From Rahnella woolbedingensis (GTDB lineage: Bacteria > Pseudomonadota > Gammaproteobacteria > Enterobacterales > Enterobacteriaceae): a stretch of 47,008 nucleotides of DNA. The stretch is taken from positions 1-47,008 of the forward strand of contig NZ_RAHH01000036.1 of NCBI RefSeq assembly GCF_003602095.1, read 5' to 3'. The notes under the pieces were generated by a model. That model ran no database searches, was not told the origin of the DNA, and saw only the letters and a program-made list of their open reading frames with translations. Shown here one piece after another: positions 37,142 to 45,278 of this stretch. Numbering within the stretch: the stretch's first letter is position 1; each line of letters opens with the position of its first letter. The position numbers and the translations under genes were made by a program.

Positions 37142-39838
37142 ATGACAGACGATCGCCCCGATCCCGACAGCCTGCTGGCGCTCGCGAATGAGAAGCCACG
37201 CGGGCAACTGAAAGTCTTTTTCGGCGCCTGTGCGGGCGTCGGGAAAACGTTCGCCATGTTGCAGGAGGCCCAGCGCCTGCGCGCCACCGGCCTCGACGTG
37301 CTGGTTGGCGTGGTGGAAACCCACGGAAGGCAGGAAACACAGGTGTTGTTACCGGGGCTTTCTCTGTTAGCGCCGAAACGCATAAACCATCGCGGTCGTC
37401 AGGTGCAGGAGTTTGACCTCGACGCCGCGCTGGCTCGCCGCCCTGCCCTGATCCTGATGGACGAACTGGCGCACAGCAATGCCGCCGGTTCCCGTCATCC
37501 AAAGCGCTGGCAGGATGTCGAAGAGTTACTCGATGCCGGAATCGACGTGTTTACCACCGTCAACGTTCAGCATCTGGAAAGCCTGAACGATGTGGTCAGC
37601 GGCGTCACCGGCATTATTATTCGCGAAACTGTTCCCGACCGTTTGTTTGATGACGCCAGCGAAGTGGTGCTGGTGGATTTACCTCCCGATTCCCTGCGTC
37701 AGCGCCTCAAAGAAGGCAAAGTATATATCCCCGGTCAGGCCGAACGCGCCATCGAACACTTCTTTCGTAAAGGCAATCTGATTGCCCTGCGCGAACTTTC
37801 CCTGCGTCGCACCGCCGACCGCGTGGACGATCAGATGCGTGAGTATCGTGACGATCAGGGCGTCAACCGCGTCTGGCATACCCGCGACGCGCTGTTATTG
37901 TGCATTGGTCATGGCGGCGGCAATGAAAAACTGGTGCGTGTCGCTTCGCGTATGGCCGCGCGCCTAGGCTGCGTATGGCACGCCGTTTACGTGGAAACCC
38001 CGCGTCTGCACCGTTTGCCGGAAGGCCAGCGCCGCGCCATTTTACATTCTCTGAAACTGGCGCAGGAACTGGGCGCGGAAACCGCTACGCTCTCCGATCC
38101 GCAGGAAGAACAGGCCATTCTGCGCTACGCCCGCGAGCATCGTCTGGGCAAAATCCTGACCGGCCGCCGCCGCGAAAAACGTTGGAAATTCGGCACCAGC
38201 TTTGCCGATAAACTGGCCGATATCGCGCCGGATCTCGATTTAATCGTCGTCGGACTGGAAGATTCTCCACCGAATCCGGCGCGTAAAGAACAGGATCCGC
38301 GCACTTTCGCCGACCGTTTCAGCCGCCAGTTGCGGGGCTGCGCCCTCGCCGTGGCGCTGTGTGCGGTGATTACCGTGTTGTCACAATGGCTGGTGCCGAC
38401 GTTTGACCAGGCCAATCTGGTGATGGTGTATCTGCTTGGCGTGGTCGTGGTAGCGCTGTTCTATGGTCGCTGGCCGTCAGTGCTGGCAGCGGTGATCAAC
38501 GTCGTCAGTTTTGATTTGTTTTTCGTGCAGCCGCGCGGCTCGCTGGCAGTCACTGACGCACAATATCTGGTGACGTTCGGCGTGATGCTGCTGGTCGGTA
38601 TTCTGATCGGGAATCTGACTGCCGGTGTGCGTTATCAGGCGCGTATCGCCCGCCACCGTGAAAAACGTGCTCAGCATCTGTATGAAATGTCCAAAGGACT
38701 GAGCCAGTCGCTGACGCCGGAAGCCATCGCGCAAACCAGCCGCCATTTTATTTCTTCCAGCCTGAATGCGAAAACCGCCATTTTACTGCCGCAGGAAAAC
38801 GGTGAACTGGCGCAGCCTGCCGGTGAAATCACGGCGATTGTGGTCGATGACGCCATCGCCCGCTGGAGTTTCGACAAAAAACTGCCTGCCGGTGCGGGCA
38901 CTGATACCCTGCCCGGCGTGCCTTATCAGCTTTTACCGCTGATTGCTTCCGGCGAATCGCGTGGTCTGCTGGCAGTTGAACCGCCGAATATCCGCCAGCT
39001 GTTAGTGCCGGAACAGCAACGCCTGTTGCAGACCTTTACCGTGCTGATTGCTAATGCGCTCGAACGACTGCATCTGGCGGCCAGCGCGGAAACGGCGCGG
39101 CTGGAAACCGAACGTGAGCAACTGCGCAACTCGCTGCTTTCCGCGCTTTCCCACGATTTACGCACGCCGCTGACGGTACTTTTCGGACAGGCCGAAATCC
39201 TGACGCTGGATCTGGCATCGGAAGGTTCAAAGCACGCTCCGCAGGCCAGCCAGATCCGCCAGCAGGTGCTGAGCACCACGCGGCTGGTGAATAATCTGCT
39301 GGATATGGCACGCATTCAGTCAGGCGGATTTAATCTGCGTAAAGAGTGGCAGTCGGTGGAAGAAATCACCGGCAGCGCGTTGCGGATGCTGGAACCGGTG
39401 CTGGCGCACGACCATATCGAAATCGATTTGCCCAAGGAGATGGTGCTGGTTAACTGCGACGCCAGCCTTATTGAACGGGTGCTGATCAATCTGCTGGAAA
39501 ACGCCCATAAATACGCCGGAACCGGCGCGACCATCGGCATCAAAGCCACGCCGCTGGATGAGTGGCTGGAAATCGAAGTCTGGGATAACGGTCCGGGAAT
39601 TCCGGCCGGTGCCGAACACGCTATTTTCGAGAAATTCGCCCGTGGAAATAAAGAGTCAGCCATTCCCGGTGTGGGGTTGGGATTAGCGATTTGTCGTGCC
39701 ATTATTGAAGTGCACGACGGACGAGTCTGGGCTGAGAATGGCCCTGACGGCGGCGCGCGTTTCCGTTTCAGGCTGCCGCTTGAGGCCCTGCCTGAGATGG
39801 AAGCGGATATGGACACTGACATCGACGAGGCAACGTGA
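37142..39838 (+). CDS. kdpD: Two-component sensor histidine kinase KdpD
   Basis: 898 aa. An N-terminal KdpD domain has a Walker A-like GACAGVGKT (about 28-36) and LMDELAHSN; a USP-like domain (about 250-370) follows. Four membrane helices (about 400-500), a GAF domain (about 520-640), HisKA with phospho-acceptor His671 (SALSHDLRTPLT) and an ATPase domain with GVGLGLAICRAI complete it. It senses K+ limitation/ionic strength and phosphorylates KdpE. Its TGA overlaps the kdpE GTG, so the pair is translationally coupled. It is co-directional with kdpFABC. Confidence 0.97.
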   Translation: MTDDRPDPDSLLALANEKPRGQLKVFFGACAGVGKTFAMLQEAQRLRATGLDVLVGVVETHGRQETQVLLPGLSLLAPKRINHRGRQVQEFDLDAALARRPALILMDELAHSNAAGSRHPKRWQDVEELLDAGIDVFTTVNVQHLESLNDVVSGVTGIIIRETVPDRLFDDASEVVLVDLPPDSLRQRLKEGKVYIPGQAERAIEHFFRKGNLIALRELSLRRTADRVDDQMREYRDDQGVNRVWHTRDALLLCIGHGGGNEKLVRVASRMAARLGCVWHAVYVETPRLHRLPEGQRRAILHSLKLAQELGAETATLSDPQEEQAILRYAREHRLGKILTGRRREKRWKFGTSFADKLADIAPDLDLIVVGLEDSPPNPARKEQDPRTFADRFSRQLRGCALAVALCAVITVLSQWLVPTFDQANLVMVYLLGVVVVALFYGRWPSVLAAVINVVSFDLFFVQPRGSLAVTDAQYLVTFGVMLLVGILIGNLTAGVRYQARIARHREKRAQHLYEMSKGLSQSLTPEAIAQTSRHFISSSLNAKTAILLPQENGELAQPAGEITAIVVDDAIARWSFDKKLPAGAGTDTLPGVPYQLLPLIASGESRGLLAVEPPNIRQLLVPEQQRLLQTFTVLIANALERLHLAASAETARLETEREQLRNSLLSALSHDLRTPLTVLFGQAEILTLDLASEGSKHAPQASQIRQQVLSTTRLVNNLLDMARIQSGGFNLRKEWQSVEEITGSALRMLEPVLAHDHIEIDLPKEMVLVNCDASLIERVLINLLENAHKYAGTGATIGIKATPLDEWLEIEVWDNGPGIPAGAEHAIFEKFARGNKESAIPGVGLGLAICRAIIEVHDGRVWAENGPDGGARFRFRLPLEALPEMEADMDTDIDEAT

Positions 39839-40524
39839 GCGCATCCCCGGTAAATATTTTAATTGTTGAAGATGAAAAAGAGATCCGCCGCTTTGTGCGC
39901 ACGGCACTCGAGGCAGAAGGCTTGCGGGTCTTTGAAAGTGAGACGCTGCAACGGGGTCTGATTGAGGCGGGCACGCGTAAACCGGATCTGATTATTCTCG
40001 ATCTCGGTTTACCGGACGGTGATGGCCTGACCTATATCCGCGATTTGCGCCACTGGAGCGCCATCCCGGTGATTGTGCTGTCGGCACGCACCAGCGAAGA
40101 AGATAAGATTGCGGCGCTGGATGCCGGTGCTGATGACTTTCTGACCAAACCGTTTGGCGTCGGTGAACTGCTGGCGCGGGTTCGTGTGGCGTTGCGACGT
40201 CATGCGGGCAGTTCGCAGGAAAGCCCGCTGGTGACGTTTGCTGATGTCACAGTGGATTTGATTAACCGCCGCGTGCAGCGTAACGGTGAAGACTGTCACC
40301 TGACGCCGATTGAGTTTCGCCTGCTGGCCGAATTGCTGGCAAACAGCGGCAAAGTCATTACTCAGCGTCAGTTGTTGAGCCACGTCTGGGGCCCGAATTA
40401 CGTCGAACACAGCCATTATCTGCGCATCTACATGGGGCATCTGCGCCAGAAACTGGAGGCCGACGCCACCCGGCCGCGTCATTTACTGACCGAAACCGGC
40501 GTGGGCTATCGCTTTATGCCTTAG
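39835..40524 (+). CDS. kdpE: Response regulator KdpE
   Basis: 229 aa OmpR/PhoB-type regulator. The receiver domain has Asp12-Asp56 (LIILDLGLPDGDG) and TKPFGVGEL; the winged-helix DNA-binding domain (about 128-228) carries LTPIEFRLL and VEHSHYLRIYMGHLRQKLE. Phosphorylated KdpE activates kdpFABC at the T-rich box near 32520. The GTG start overlaps the kdpD stop by four bases. Its 3' end overlaps the convergent padR-type gene by 11 bases. Confidence 0.97.
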   Translation: MSASPVNILIVEDEKEIRRFVRTALEAEGLRVFESETLQRGLIEAGTRKPDLIILDLGLPDGDGLTYIRDLRHWSAIPVIVLSARTSEEDKIAALDAGADDFLTKPFGVGELLARVRVALRRHAGSSQESPLVTFADVTVDLINRRVQRNGEDCHLTPIEFRLLAELLANSGKVITQRQLLSHVWGPNYVEHSHYLRIYMGHLRQKLEADATRPRHLLTETGVGYRFMP

Positions 40525-41230
40525 GTTCGTCAGTTTCCGGTTTTGCTTCGCCAAATTCAGCTTCCAGACTTTCAGCCGCTTTCAGCAAAATCGTACTCAC
40601 CCGCACCACCTGCTCCGGCGTCAGATCAGAACGCATCATGTTACCGCGCAACGCGTGGCGCAGGCGGTGCATCGATTCATGAATACCTTCTGCCAGATTG
40701 TTTTCACGCGGTCGCTGAGCGCCAGCCAGACGGGCAAAAATCACATCCACGGCTGCCTGATGTTGCGCCAGTTCCACTTTTCCGGCTTCGGTTATCTGAT
40801 AGCTTTTACGGCCATTACCGGTCGCAACAGGCTCGAGGAAATCCTGCTCTTCCAGCAGCGTCAGCGTCGGATAAATCACGCCAGGGCTTGGTACGTAGAG
40901 ACCGGACGACGCTTCTTCAATCGCCTTGATCAGCTCATAACCGTGGCTCGGTTTTTTCGCCACCAGCGCCAGCAGCACGCGGCGCAAATCACCATGTTCA
41001 AACAGACGATGTACACCGCGCTCGCCGCGACCACCGCGACGGCCTTCGCCACGCCCACGGCGTTCACGCCCTTCTTCACCGCGTTCTTCACCACGATGAC
41101 GGCCATCACGTCGTAACATGTGGCGCTCACTGTGATCGCTGTGTTCTGATTCATGGCGGCAATGACCGCGATGCCCTTCTTCCCGGCAACCGTGACCGCG
41201 ATGGCGGCCTTCAAACATTTTGCTAAACAT
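40514..41230 (-). CDS. PadR-family regulator, YqjI-like, with His/Arg/Glu-rich N-terminus
   Basis: 238 aa. Residues 1 to about 72 are an extreme low-complexity tail rich in His, Arg, Gly and Glu with three Cys. Residues about 76-150 are a PadR winged helix (LRRVLLALVAKKPSHGYELIKAIEEASSG and PSPGVIYPTLTLLEEQ); a helical C-terminal dimerisation region follows. E. coli YqjI has a similar metal-binding tail and represses yqjH and itself, responding to nickel and affecting iron homeostasis. No yqjH-like gene is adjacent here. Start ATG follows GGGA at eight bases; an internal Met five codons in is possible. It ends inside the kdpE 3' end. Confidence 0.88.
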   Translation of the reverse strand: MFSKMFEGRHRGHGCREEGHRGHCRHESEHSDHSERHMLRRDGRHRGEERGEEGRERRGRGEGRRGGRGERGVHRLFEHGDLRRVLLALVAKKPSHGYELIKAIEEASSGLYVPSPGVIYPTLTLLEEQDFLEPVATGNGRKSYQITEAGKVELAQHQAAVDVIFARLAGAQRPRENNLAEGIHESMHRLRHALRGNMMRSDLTPEQVVRVSTILLKAAESLEAEFGEAKPETDEPKA

Positions 41231-41243
41231 AATTTACGTCCCA

Positions 41244-41277
41244 TTTAGATATATCGAATCATTTCGATATATCTAAA
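41244..41277. promoter_or_regulatory. Palindromic operator upstream of the PadR gene
   Basis: A 15-bp arm TTTAGATATATCGAA (41244-41258), four bases and its exact complement (41263-41277) lie 14 bases before the start codon. A -35 TTGCCA (41298-41303) and a weak -10 (41275-41280) on the minus strand would place the palindrome over the -10 and transcription start, suiting autorepression. A third AGATATATC copy is at 41317-41330. Confidence 0.7.
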
Positions 41278-41316
41278 CTAGATCGAATTTCAGACAGTGG
41301 CAAGTTTTATTGCGCA

Positions 41317-41330
41317 TTTAGATATATCTT
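41317..41330. promoter_or_regulatory. Second AGATATATCT operator element
   Basis: TTTAGATATATCTT contains the self-complementary AGATATATCT and shares TTTAGATATATC with the larger palindrome about 40 bases away. It lies just upstream of the candidate -35. Probably an additional binding site for the same regulator. Confidence 0.55.
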
Positions 41331-41361
41331 TTTATGTCTGAATTTCCGGCAAGAAACGCGC

Positions 41362-41392
41362 AAAAAAAAAGCGCTGAATAATCAGCGCTTTT
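41362..41392 (-). terminator. Intrinsic terminator of pgm
   Basis: On the minus strand GCGCTGA, loop TTAT and TCAGCGC (41371-41388) form a 7-bp stem flanked by A/T pairs. Nine T residues (41362-41370) follow. It starts about 20 bases after the pgm stop. Confidence 0.92.
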
Positions 41393-41412
41393 GGTGAGAT
41401 GAAGAAAGGGGC

Positions 41413-43056
41413 CTATTTTGCGTCGGCAAGCACTTTGCTGACGATTTCTACCGCTTCTTTCTCGATTTGTTCACGGTGTTCAGCACCGAGGAAGCTTTCA
41501 CAATAGATTTTGTACGCTTCTTCTGTACCGGACGGACGTGCCGCGAACCAGCCGTTTTTGGTCATGACTTTCAGACCGCCGATCGACGCGCCGTTACCCG
41601 GTGCGTTGGTCAGACGGGCAGTAATCGGGTCACCGGCCAGCGTGTCGGCTTTCACCTGTTCAGGAGAAAGTTTGGACAGCGCAGCTTTCTGCGCGTGAGT
41701 CGCAGGTGCCTGAATACGGTTGTAGCTTGGCGCACCAAAGCGTGCCGCCAGCTCGTTGTAATGTTCCTGTGGGTTCTTGCCGGTGACGGCGGTGATTTCC
41801 GCGGCCAGCAGGCACATGATGATACCGTCTTTGTCGGTGGACCACGGAGTGCCGTTGAAACGCAGGAAAGAAGCCCCTGCACTTTCTTCGCCACCAAAAC
41901 CGAAGCTGCCGTCAAACAGACCATCAACGAACCATTTAAAGCCCACTGGCACTTCTACCAGTTTACGGCCCAAATCTTCCACCACGCGGTCGATCATGGC
42001 GCTGGACACCAGCGTTTTGCCGACAGCGACATCTTTGCCCCACTGCGGACGATGCTTGAACAGGTACTGAATCGCCACCGCCAGATAATGGTTCGGGTTC
42101 ATCAGACCGTCTGGCGTCACGATGCCGTGGCGATCGTAGTCAGGGTCATTGGCAAAGGCCAGATCGAATTTATCACGCAGCGCCAGCAGACCGGCCATTG
42201 CGGATTCAGACGAACAGTCCATGCGGATCACACCGTCGTGGTCGAGATGCATGAAACGGAAAGTCTGATCGACTTCATCGTTTACCAGCGTCAGATCCAG
42301 TTTGTAATGCTCTGCAATGCGCTTCCAGTATTCGATACCGGAACCGCCGAGCGGATCCACGCCCAGTTTCAGACCCGCTTTCTGAATTGCGGCCATATCA
42401 ACGATGTCGGTCAGGCCTTCGATAAACGGCTGAACCAGATCTTGCGCCACCAGATGACCGCTTTTCCACGCCTGATCCAGAGACTGACGTTTCACGCCGG
42501 CAAGCGAGGCCGCCAGCAGTGCGTTAGCGCGTTTCTCAATCACGGAAGTCAGATTAGTATCTGCCGGCCCCCCGTTGGTCGGGTTGTATTTGATGCCGCC
42601 ATCTTCAGGTGGGTTGTGCGAAGGGGTGATGACGATGCCATCTGCCAGCGCGCCGCCGTTGCGGTTATGGGTCAGGATTGCGTGAGACACTGCCGGAGTT
42701 GGCGTGAAACCGTTATCTTCCTGAACAATGACATCCACGCCATTCGCCGTCAGCACTTCCAGCACAGAGATAAACGCCGGTTCAGACAACGCATGCGTGT
42801 CTTTACCCACGTAGCACGGGCCGGTGGTGCCCTGCTCTTTACGCACTTCAGCAATTGCCTGAGCAATAGCCAGGATGTGCGCTTCATTAAAGCTGTGACG
42901 CAACGAACTACCGCGATGGCCGGACGTGCCGAATTTCACAGCATGCGCTGTGTTAGCCGGATCCGGTTGCAGAACGTAATACTGTGACGTTAACTGCGCC
43001 ACATTAATCAAATCGCTTTGCTGAGCAGGTTGCCCTGCACGGGGGTGATTAGCCAC
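41413..43056 (-). CDS. pgm: Phosphoglucomutase (alpha-D-glucose phosphate-specific)
   Basis: 547 aa. The phospho-serine Ser146 lies in [15 protein letters not shown]; the metal loop [11 protein letters not shown] and sugar-binding [11 protein letters not shown] and [12 protein letters not shown] are present. It interconverts glucose 1-phosphate and glucose 6-phosphate for glycogen, trehalose and surface-sugar metabolism. It follows seqA by 25 bases in the same orientation, the conserved seqA-pgm pair. A long antisense frame (41467-42987) is a shadow. Confidence 0.98.
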   Translation of the reverse strand: MANHPRAGQPAQQSDLINVAQLTSQYYVLQPDPANTAHAVKFGTSGHRGSSLRHSFNEAHILAIAQAIAEVRKEQGTTGPCYVGKDTHALSEPAFISVLEVLTANGVDVIVQEDNGFTPTPAVSHAILTHNRNGGALADGIVITPSHNPPEDGGIKYNPTNGGPADTNLTSVIEKRANALLAASLAGVKRQSLDQAWKSGHLVAQDLVQPFIEGLTDIVDMAAIQKAGLKLGVDPLGGSGIEYWKRIAEHYKLDLTLVNDEVDQTFRFMHLDHDGVIRMDCSSESAMAGLLALRDKFDLAFANDPDYDRHGIVTPDGLMNPNHYLAVAIQYLFKHRPQWGKDVAVGKTLVSSAMIDRVVEDLGRKLVEVPVGFKWFVDGLFDGSFGFGGEESAGASFLRFNGTPWSTDKDGIIMCLLAAEITAVTGKNPQEHYNELAARFGAPSYNRIQAPATHAQKAALSKLSPEQVKADTLAGDPITARLTNAPGNGASIGGLKVMTKNGWFAARPSGTEEAYKIYCESFLGAEHREQIEKEAVEIVSKVLADAK

Positions 43057-43081
43057 TGGCGCTTCTCCCTTACGCTGAAAT

Positions 43082-43639
43082 TTAGAGGGTGCCGCACACT
43101 TTGTCAGTCAGTTCCGCCGGGAACTGCATGAGTTGCATGATGTGTTCGATCATGCTGCGTTTGCGACCTGTGTTGGTATTCGTAATAACCCAATACGGCG
43201 TTCCGGGAACGTGTTTAGGCTTGGTATGAATGCCGTTTTGCAGCAGAGTTTGCTGGTCACCGGCAAAATAGGTACGCGTGCGGCCCGTTAATGACTCGGT
43301 CGCAACGGCAAATTCTTTCGGGTTCAGGCCATACAAGGTCGACAGGATCAACATAAAGCGGTTCACCGCTTTGGTCTGCTCTGCGTATTCGTCAGACAGC
43401 AAGAGTTCACGGACAGCGCGGACTTTATCACGCGAAGTCGGTGCTGCAGCGGCGGCGACAGGTTTTTCCTGTGCAACAGTGCCGGCGATAACGGAAGTAT
43501 TCACTGGCGCGGCAGGAGCGGTCTGTCCGGCAGTAAACTTCAACATACGGCGTAAAATATCAGACGCACTTTCACCGATAGCCTGCGTGTGGCTGGCAAT
43601 GTAGCGGTAGAGTTCTTCGTCAACCTCAATAGTTTTCAT
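43082..43639 (-). CDS. seqA: Negative modulator of replication initiation SeqA
   Basis: 185 aa. An N-terminal oligomerisation domain (about 1-35, [24 protein letters not shown]), a linker (about 36-70) and a C-terminal DNA-binding domain (about 71-185) with the family end [12 protein letters not shown]. SeqA binds hemimethylated GATC, sequesters oriC and organises new DNA behind forks. It is transcribed divergently from ybfF across 250 bases and precedes pgm. Length is close to E. coli SeqA (181 aa). Confidence 0.98.
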   Translation of the reverse strand: MKTIEVDEELYRYIASHTQAIGESASDILRRMLKFTAGQTAPAAPVNTSVIAGTVAQEKPVAAAAAPTSRDKVRAVRELLLSDEYAEQTKAVNRFMLILSTLYGLNPKEFAVATESLTGRTRTYFAGDQQTLLQNGIHTKPKHVPGTPYWVITNTNTGRKRSMIEHIMQLMQFPAELTDKVCGTL

Positions 43640-43889
43640 CTTTATCCAGTACTGTTTTTCTACTTAATTCAAAAGGATTATACAAATTTCTACACAGTAA
43701 CAAACAGGGGAATTGTGCCGCGAAGCAAAAACCAGACTACTTCCCGTTTTTGCTGCATGCAGGCTCCGGCCTGTTCTGTTCCTGGTAGTCAAATCCCGTT
43801 CAGGCATCTGGCAGAAACTTTCTGTTTTAAAAAAATCATCCGCAACTCATGATAACCTAATGGAATCGTTTATCAGTATGAACTTCGCC

Positions 43890-44660
43890 ATGAAATTACA
43901 TTATCGCCTGCAAGAACCTGAAGTCGCTGGCAGCCATGCCCTGCCGGTTTTGTTAATCCACGGTCTGTTCGGAACCCTTGATAATCTGGGCGTTCTGGGC
44001 CGCGACCTGAAACAACAGCATAGAGTGTTACAGGTGGACTTGCGTAATCACGGCCAGTCCGGGCGTTCTGATGAGATGTCATACGCCGCCATGGCGCAGG
44101 ATTTAGCAGAAACGCTGGATGAAGTCGGTTTCCAAAAAATCATCGTTATCGGCCATTCGATGGGCGGAAAAGCCGCGATGGCGCTGACTGCGCTTATCCC
44201 TGATCGTATCGAAAAGCTCATCGTCATTGATGTCGCGCCGGTCGATTACCGTGTGCGCCGTCACGATGAGATTTTTGCGGCGATTAATGCCGTCACAGCC
44301 GCCGGTTTACGCGACCGCACCTCCGCCGCGGCCTGTATGCGTGAGTATATAAAGGAAGACGGCGTGATCCAGTTCCTGCTGAAATCTTTCCAGCAGGAAG
44401 AATGGCGCTTCAACGTCCCGGTGCTGCTCAGTGAATATGAAACCATCACCGGCTGGGAAGACGTACCGGCGTGGGATCACCCGGCGCTGTTTATCCGCGG
44501 CGGATTGTCGCCGTATGTGCAGGACGCCTACCGTGAAGATATCGCCCGTCAGTTCCCGCAGGCAAAAGCCTATGTGGTCGCCGGAACCGGACATTGGGTT
44601 CATGCGGAAAAACCTGAGGCCGTGCTGCGCGCTGTTCACCGTTTCATCGATGTGGACTGA
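43890..44660 (+). CDS. ybfF: Acyl-CoA thioester/carboxyl esterase YbfF (alpha/beta hydrolase)
   Basis: 256 aa from MKLHYRLQEP, the E. coli-like start; ATGs at 43878 and 43860 are in frame and none has a strong ribosome site. Oxyanion motif HGLFGTLDNLG, nucleophile Ser90 in IGHSMGGKA and the catalytic His in GTGHWVHAEKP are present. E. coli YbfF hydrolyses acyl-CoA and other esters. It diverges from seqA and precedes ybfE, the usual order. Confidence 0.95.
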   Translation: MKLHYRLQEPEVAGSHALPVLLIHGLFGTLDNLGVLGRDLKQQHRVLQVDLRNHGQSGRSDEMSYAAMAQDLAETLDEVGFQKIIVIGHSMGGKAAMALTALIPDRIEKLIVIDVAPVDYRVRRHDEIFAAINAVTAAGLRDRTSAAACMREYIKEDGVIQFLLKSFQQEEWRFNVPVLLSEYETITGWEDVPAWDHPALFIRGGLSPYVQDAYREDIARQFPQAKAYVVAGTGHWVHAEKPEAVLRAVHRFIDVD

Positions 44661-44921
44661 GGTTTAACATCCTGGGGATAAATTGTGCACAAAGTCTGCA
44701 CAACTTAGAAAGTTATCATGAAATCAGGGCAATCAGGCGTTGTGAACTCCAGGCACGCCAGTGTATGATTGCGCGCTATAATTTTGCCGCCCCGTTTCAC
44801 TCAGGCTGAGTCGCGGGGGGTAAATGGGGTCAGGGTTTCTTAGCCCGAAATGTGTGAAACGCTCGTCAGGAATCGGCTTGCCGTTTTCCGATGTAAAAAC
44901 TTCCTGGTTGTACCGCTACCT
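44661..44921. promoter_or_regulatory. ybfF-ybfE intergenic region
   Basis: It holds an inverted repeat TTGTGCA/TGCACAA (44683-44703), a consensus -10 TATAAT (44776-44781) with no good -35, and a hairpin ACTCA-GGC-TGAGT closed by CCCCG/CGGGG (44789-44817). I looked for a LexA box (CTGT-N8-ACAG) because ybfE is often annotated as LexA-regulated and did not find one. Confidence 0.4.
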
Positions 44922-45203
44922 ATGGCAAAAGAACAACTGGATCGCACGACGATTGATCTGTTCGCAGATGACCGCCGTCCGGGGCGTCCAAAAACAAATC
45001 CGCTATCCCGTGATGAACAGCTCAGGATCAACAAGCGCAATCAGTTACGCCGCGATAAAGCGAGCGGTCTGCGTCGCGTTGAGCTGAAAATGAATGCTGA
45101 TGCTGTTGATACACTCAACAAGCTGGCTGAAGAACGTAATATCAGTCGTAGCGAACTGATTGAAGAGATGCTGCTGGCGCATCTTAACGGTCATGAAGGC
45201 TGA
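44922..45203 (+). CDS. ybfE: LexA-regulated protein YbfE (CopG-like)
   Basis: 93 aa. The start MAKEQLDRTTIDLF matches E. coli YbfE; a longer frame to 44850 adds 24 non-conserved codons. RRPGRPKTNPLSRDEQLRINKRNQLRRDK is the conserved basic core and VELKMNADAVDTLNKLAEERNISRSELIEEML is ribbon-helix-helix-like. Function is unknown; annotation as LexA-regulated comes from relatives. In E. coli it precedes fldA and fur; here a chemoreceptor gene on the other strand follows. Confidence 0.92.
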   Translation: MAKEQLDRTTIDLFADDRRPGRPKTNPLSRDEQLRINKRNQLRRDKASGLRRVELKMNADAVDTLNKLAEERNISRSELIEEMLLAHLNGHEG

Positions 45204-45205
45204 GT

Positions 45206-45245
45206 AAAAACGGGTAACCTTTTCAGGCTACCCGTTTGTTTTTCT
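45206..45245 (+). terminator. Intrinsic terminator of ybfE
   Basis: CGGGTAACCT (45211-45220), loop TTTC and AGGCTACCCG (45225-45234) pair with one A-C mismatch. TTTGTTTTTC follows, and AAAAA precedes it. It begins three bases after the ybfE stop and could also end the opposite chemoreceptor transcript. Confidence 0.85.
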
Positions 45246-45278
45246 TCTCTGTCTCTACCCTTGCCTATCCTTTACCCC

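Noticed and set aside
41467-42987. 506-codon open frame on the plus strand across pgm
   Set aside because: It is antisense to a clear phosphoglucomutase gene, is His/Cys/Arg-rich with no recognisable domain, and has no ribosome site; a codon-composition shadow.
43713-43889. 59-residue N-terminal extension of ybfF
   Set aside because: The extension is not part of the hydrolase fold and would consume most of the divergent promoter region with seqA.
44661-44921. LexA box for ybfE
   Set aside because: No CTGT-N8-ACAG match was found by eye on either strand.
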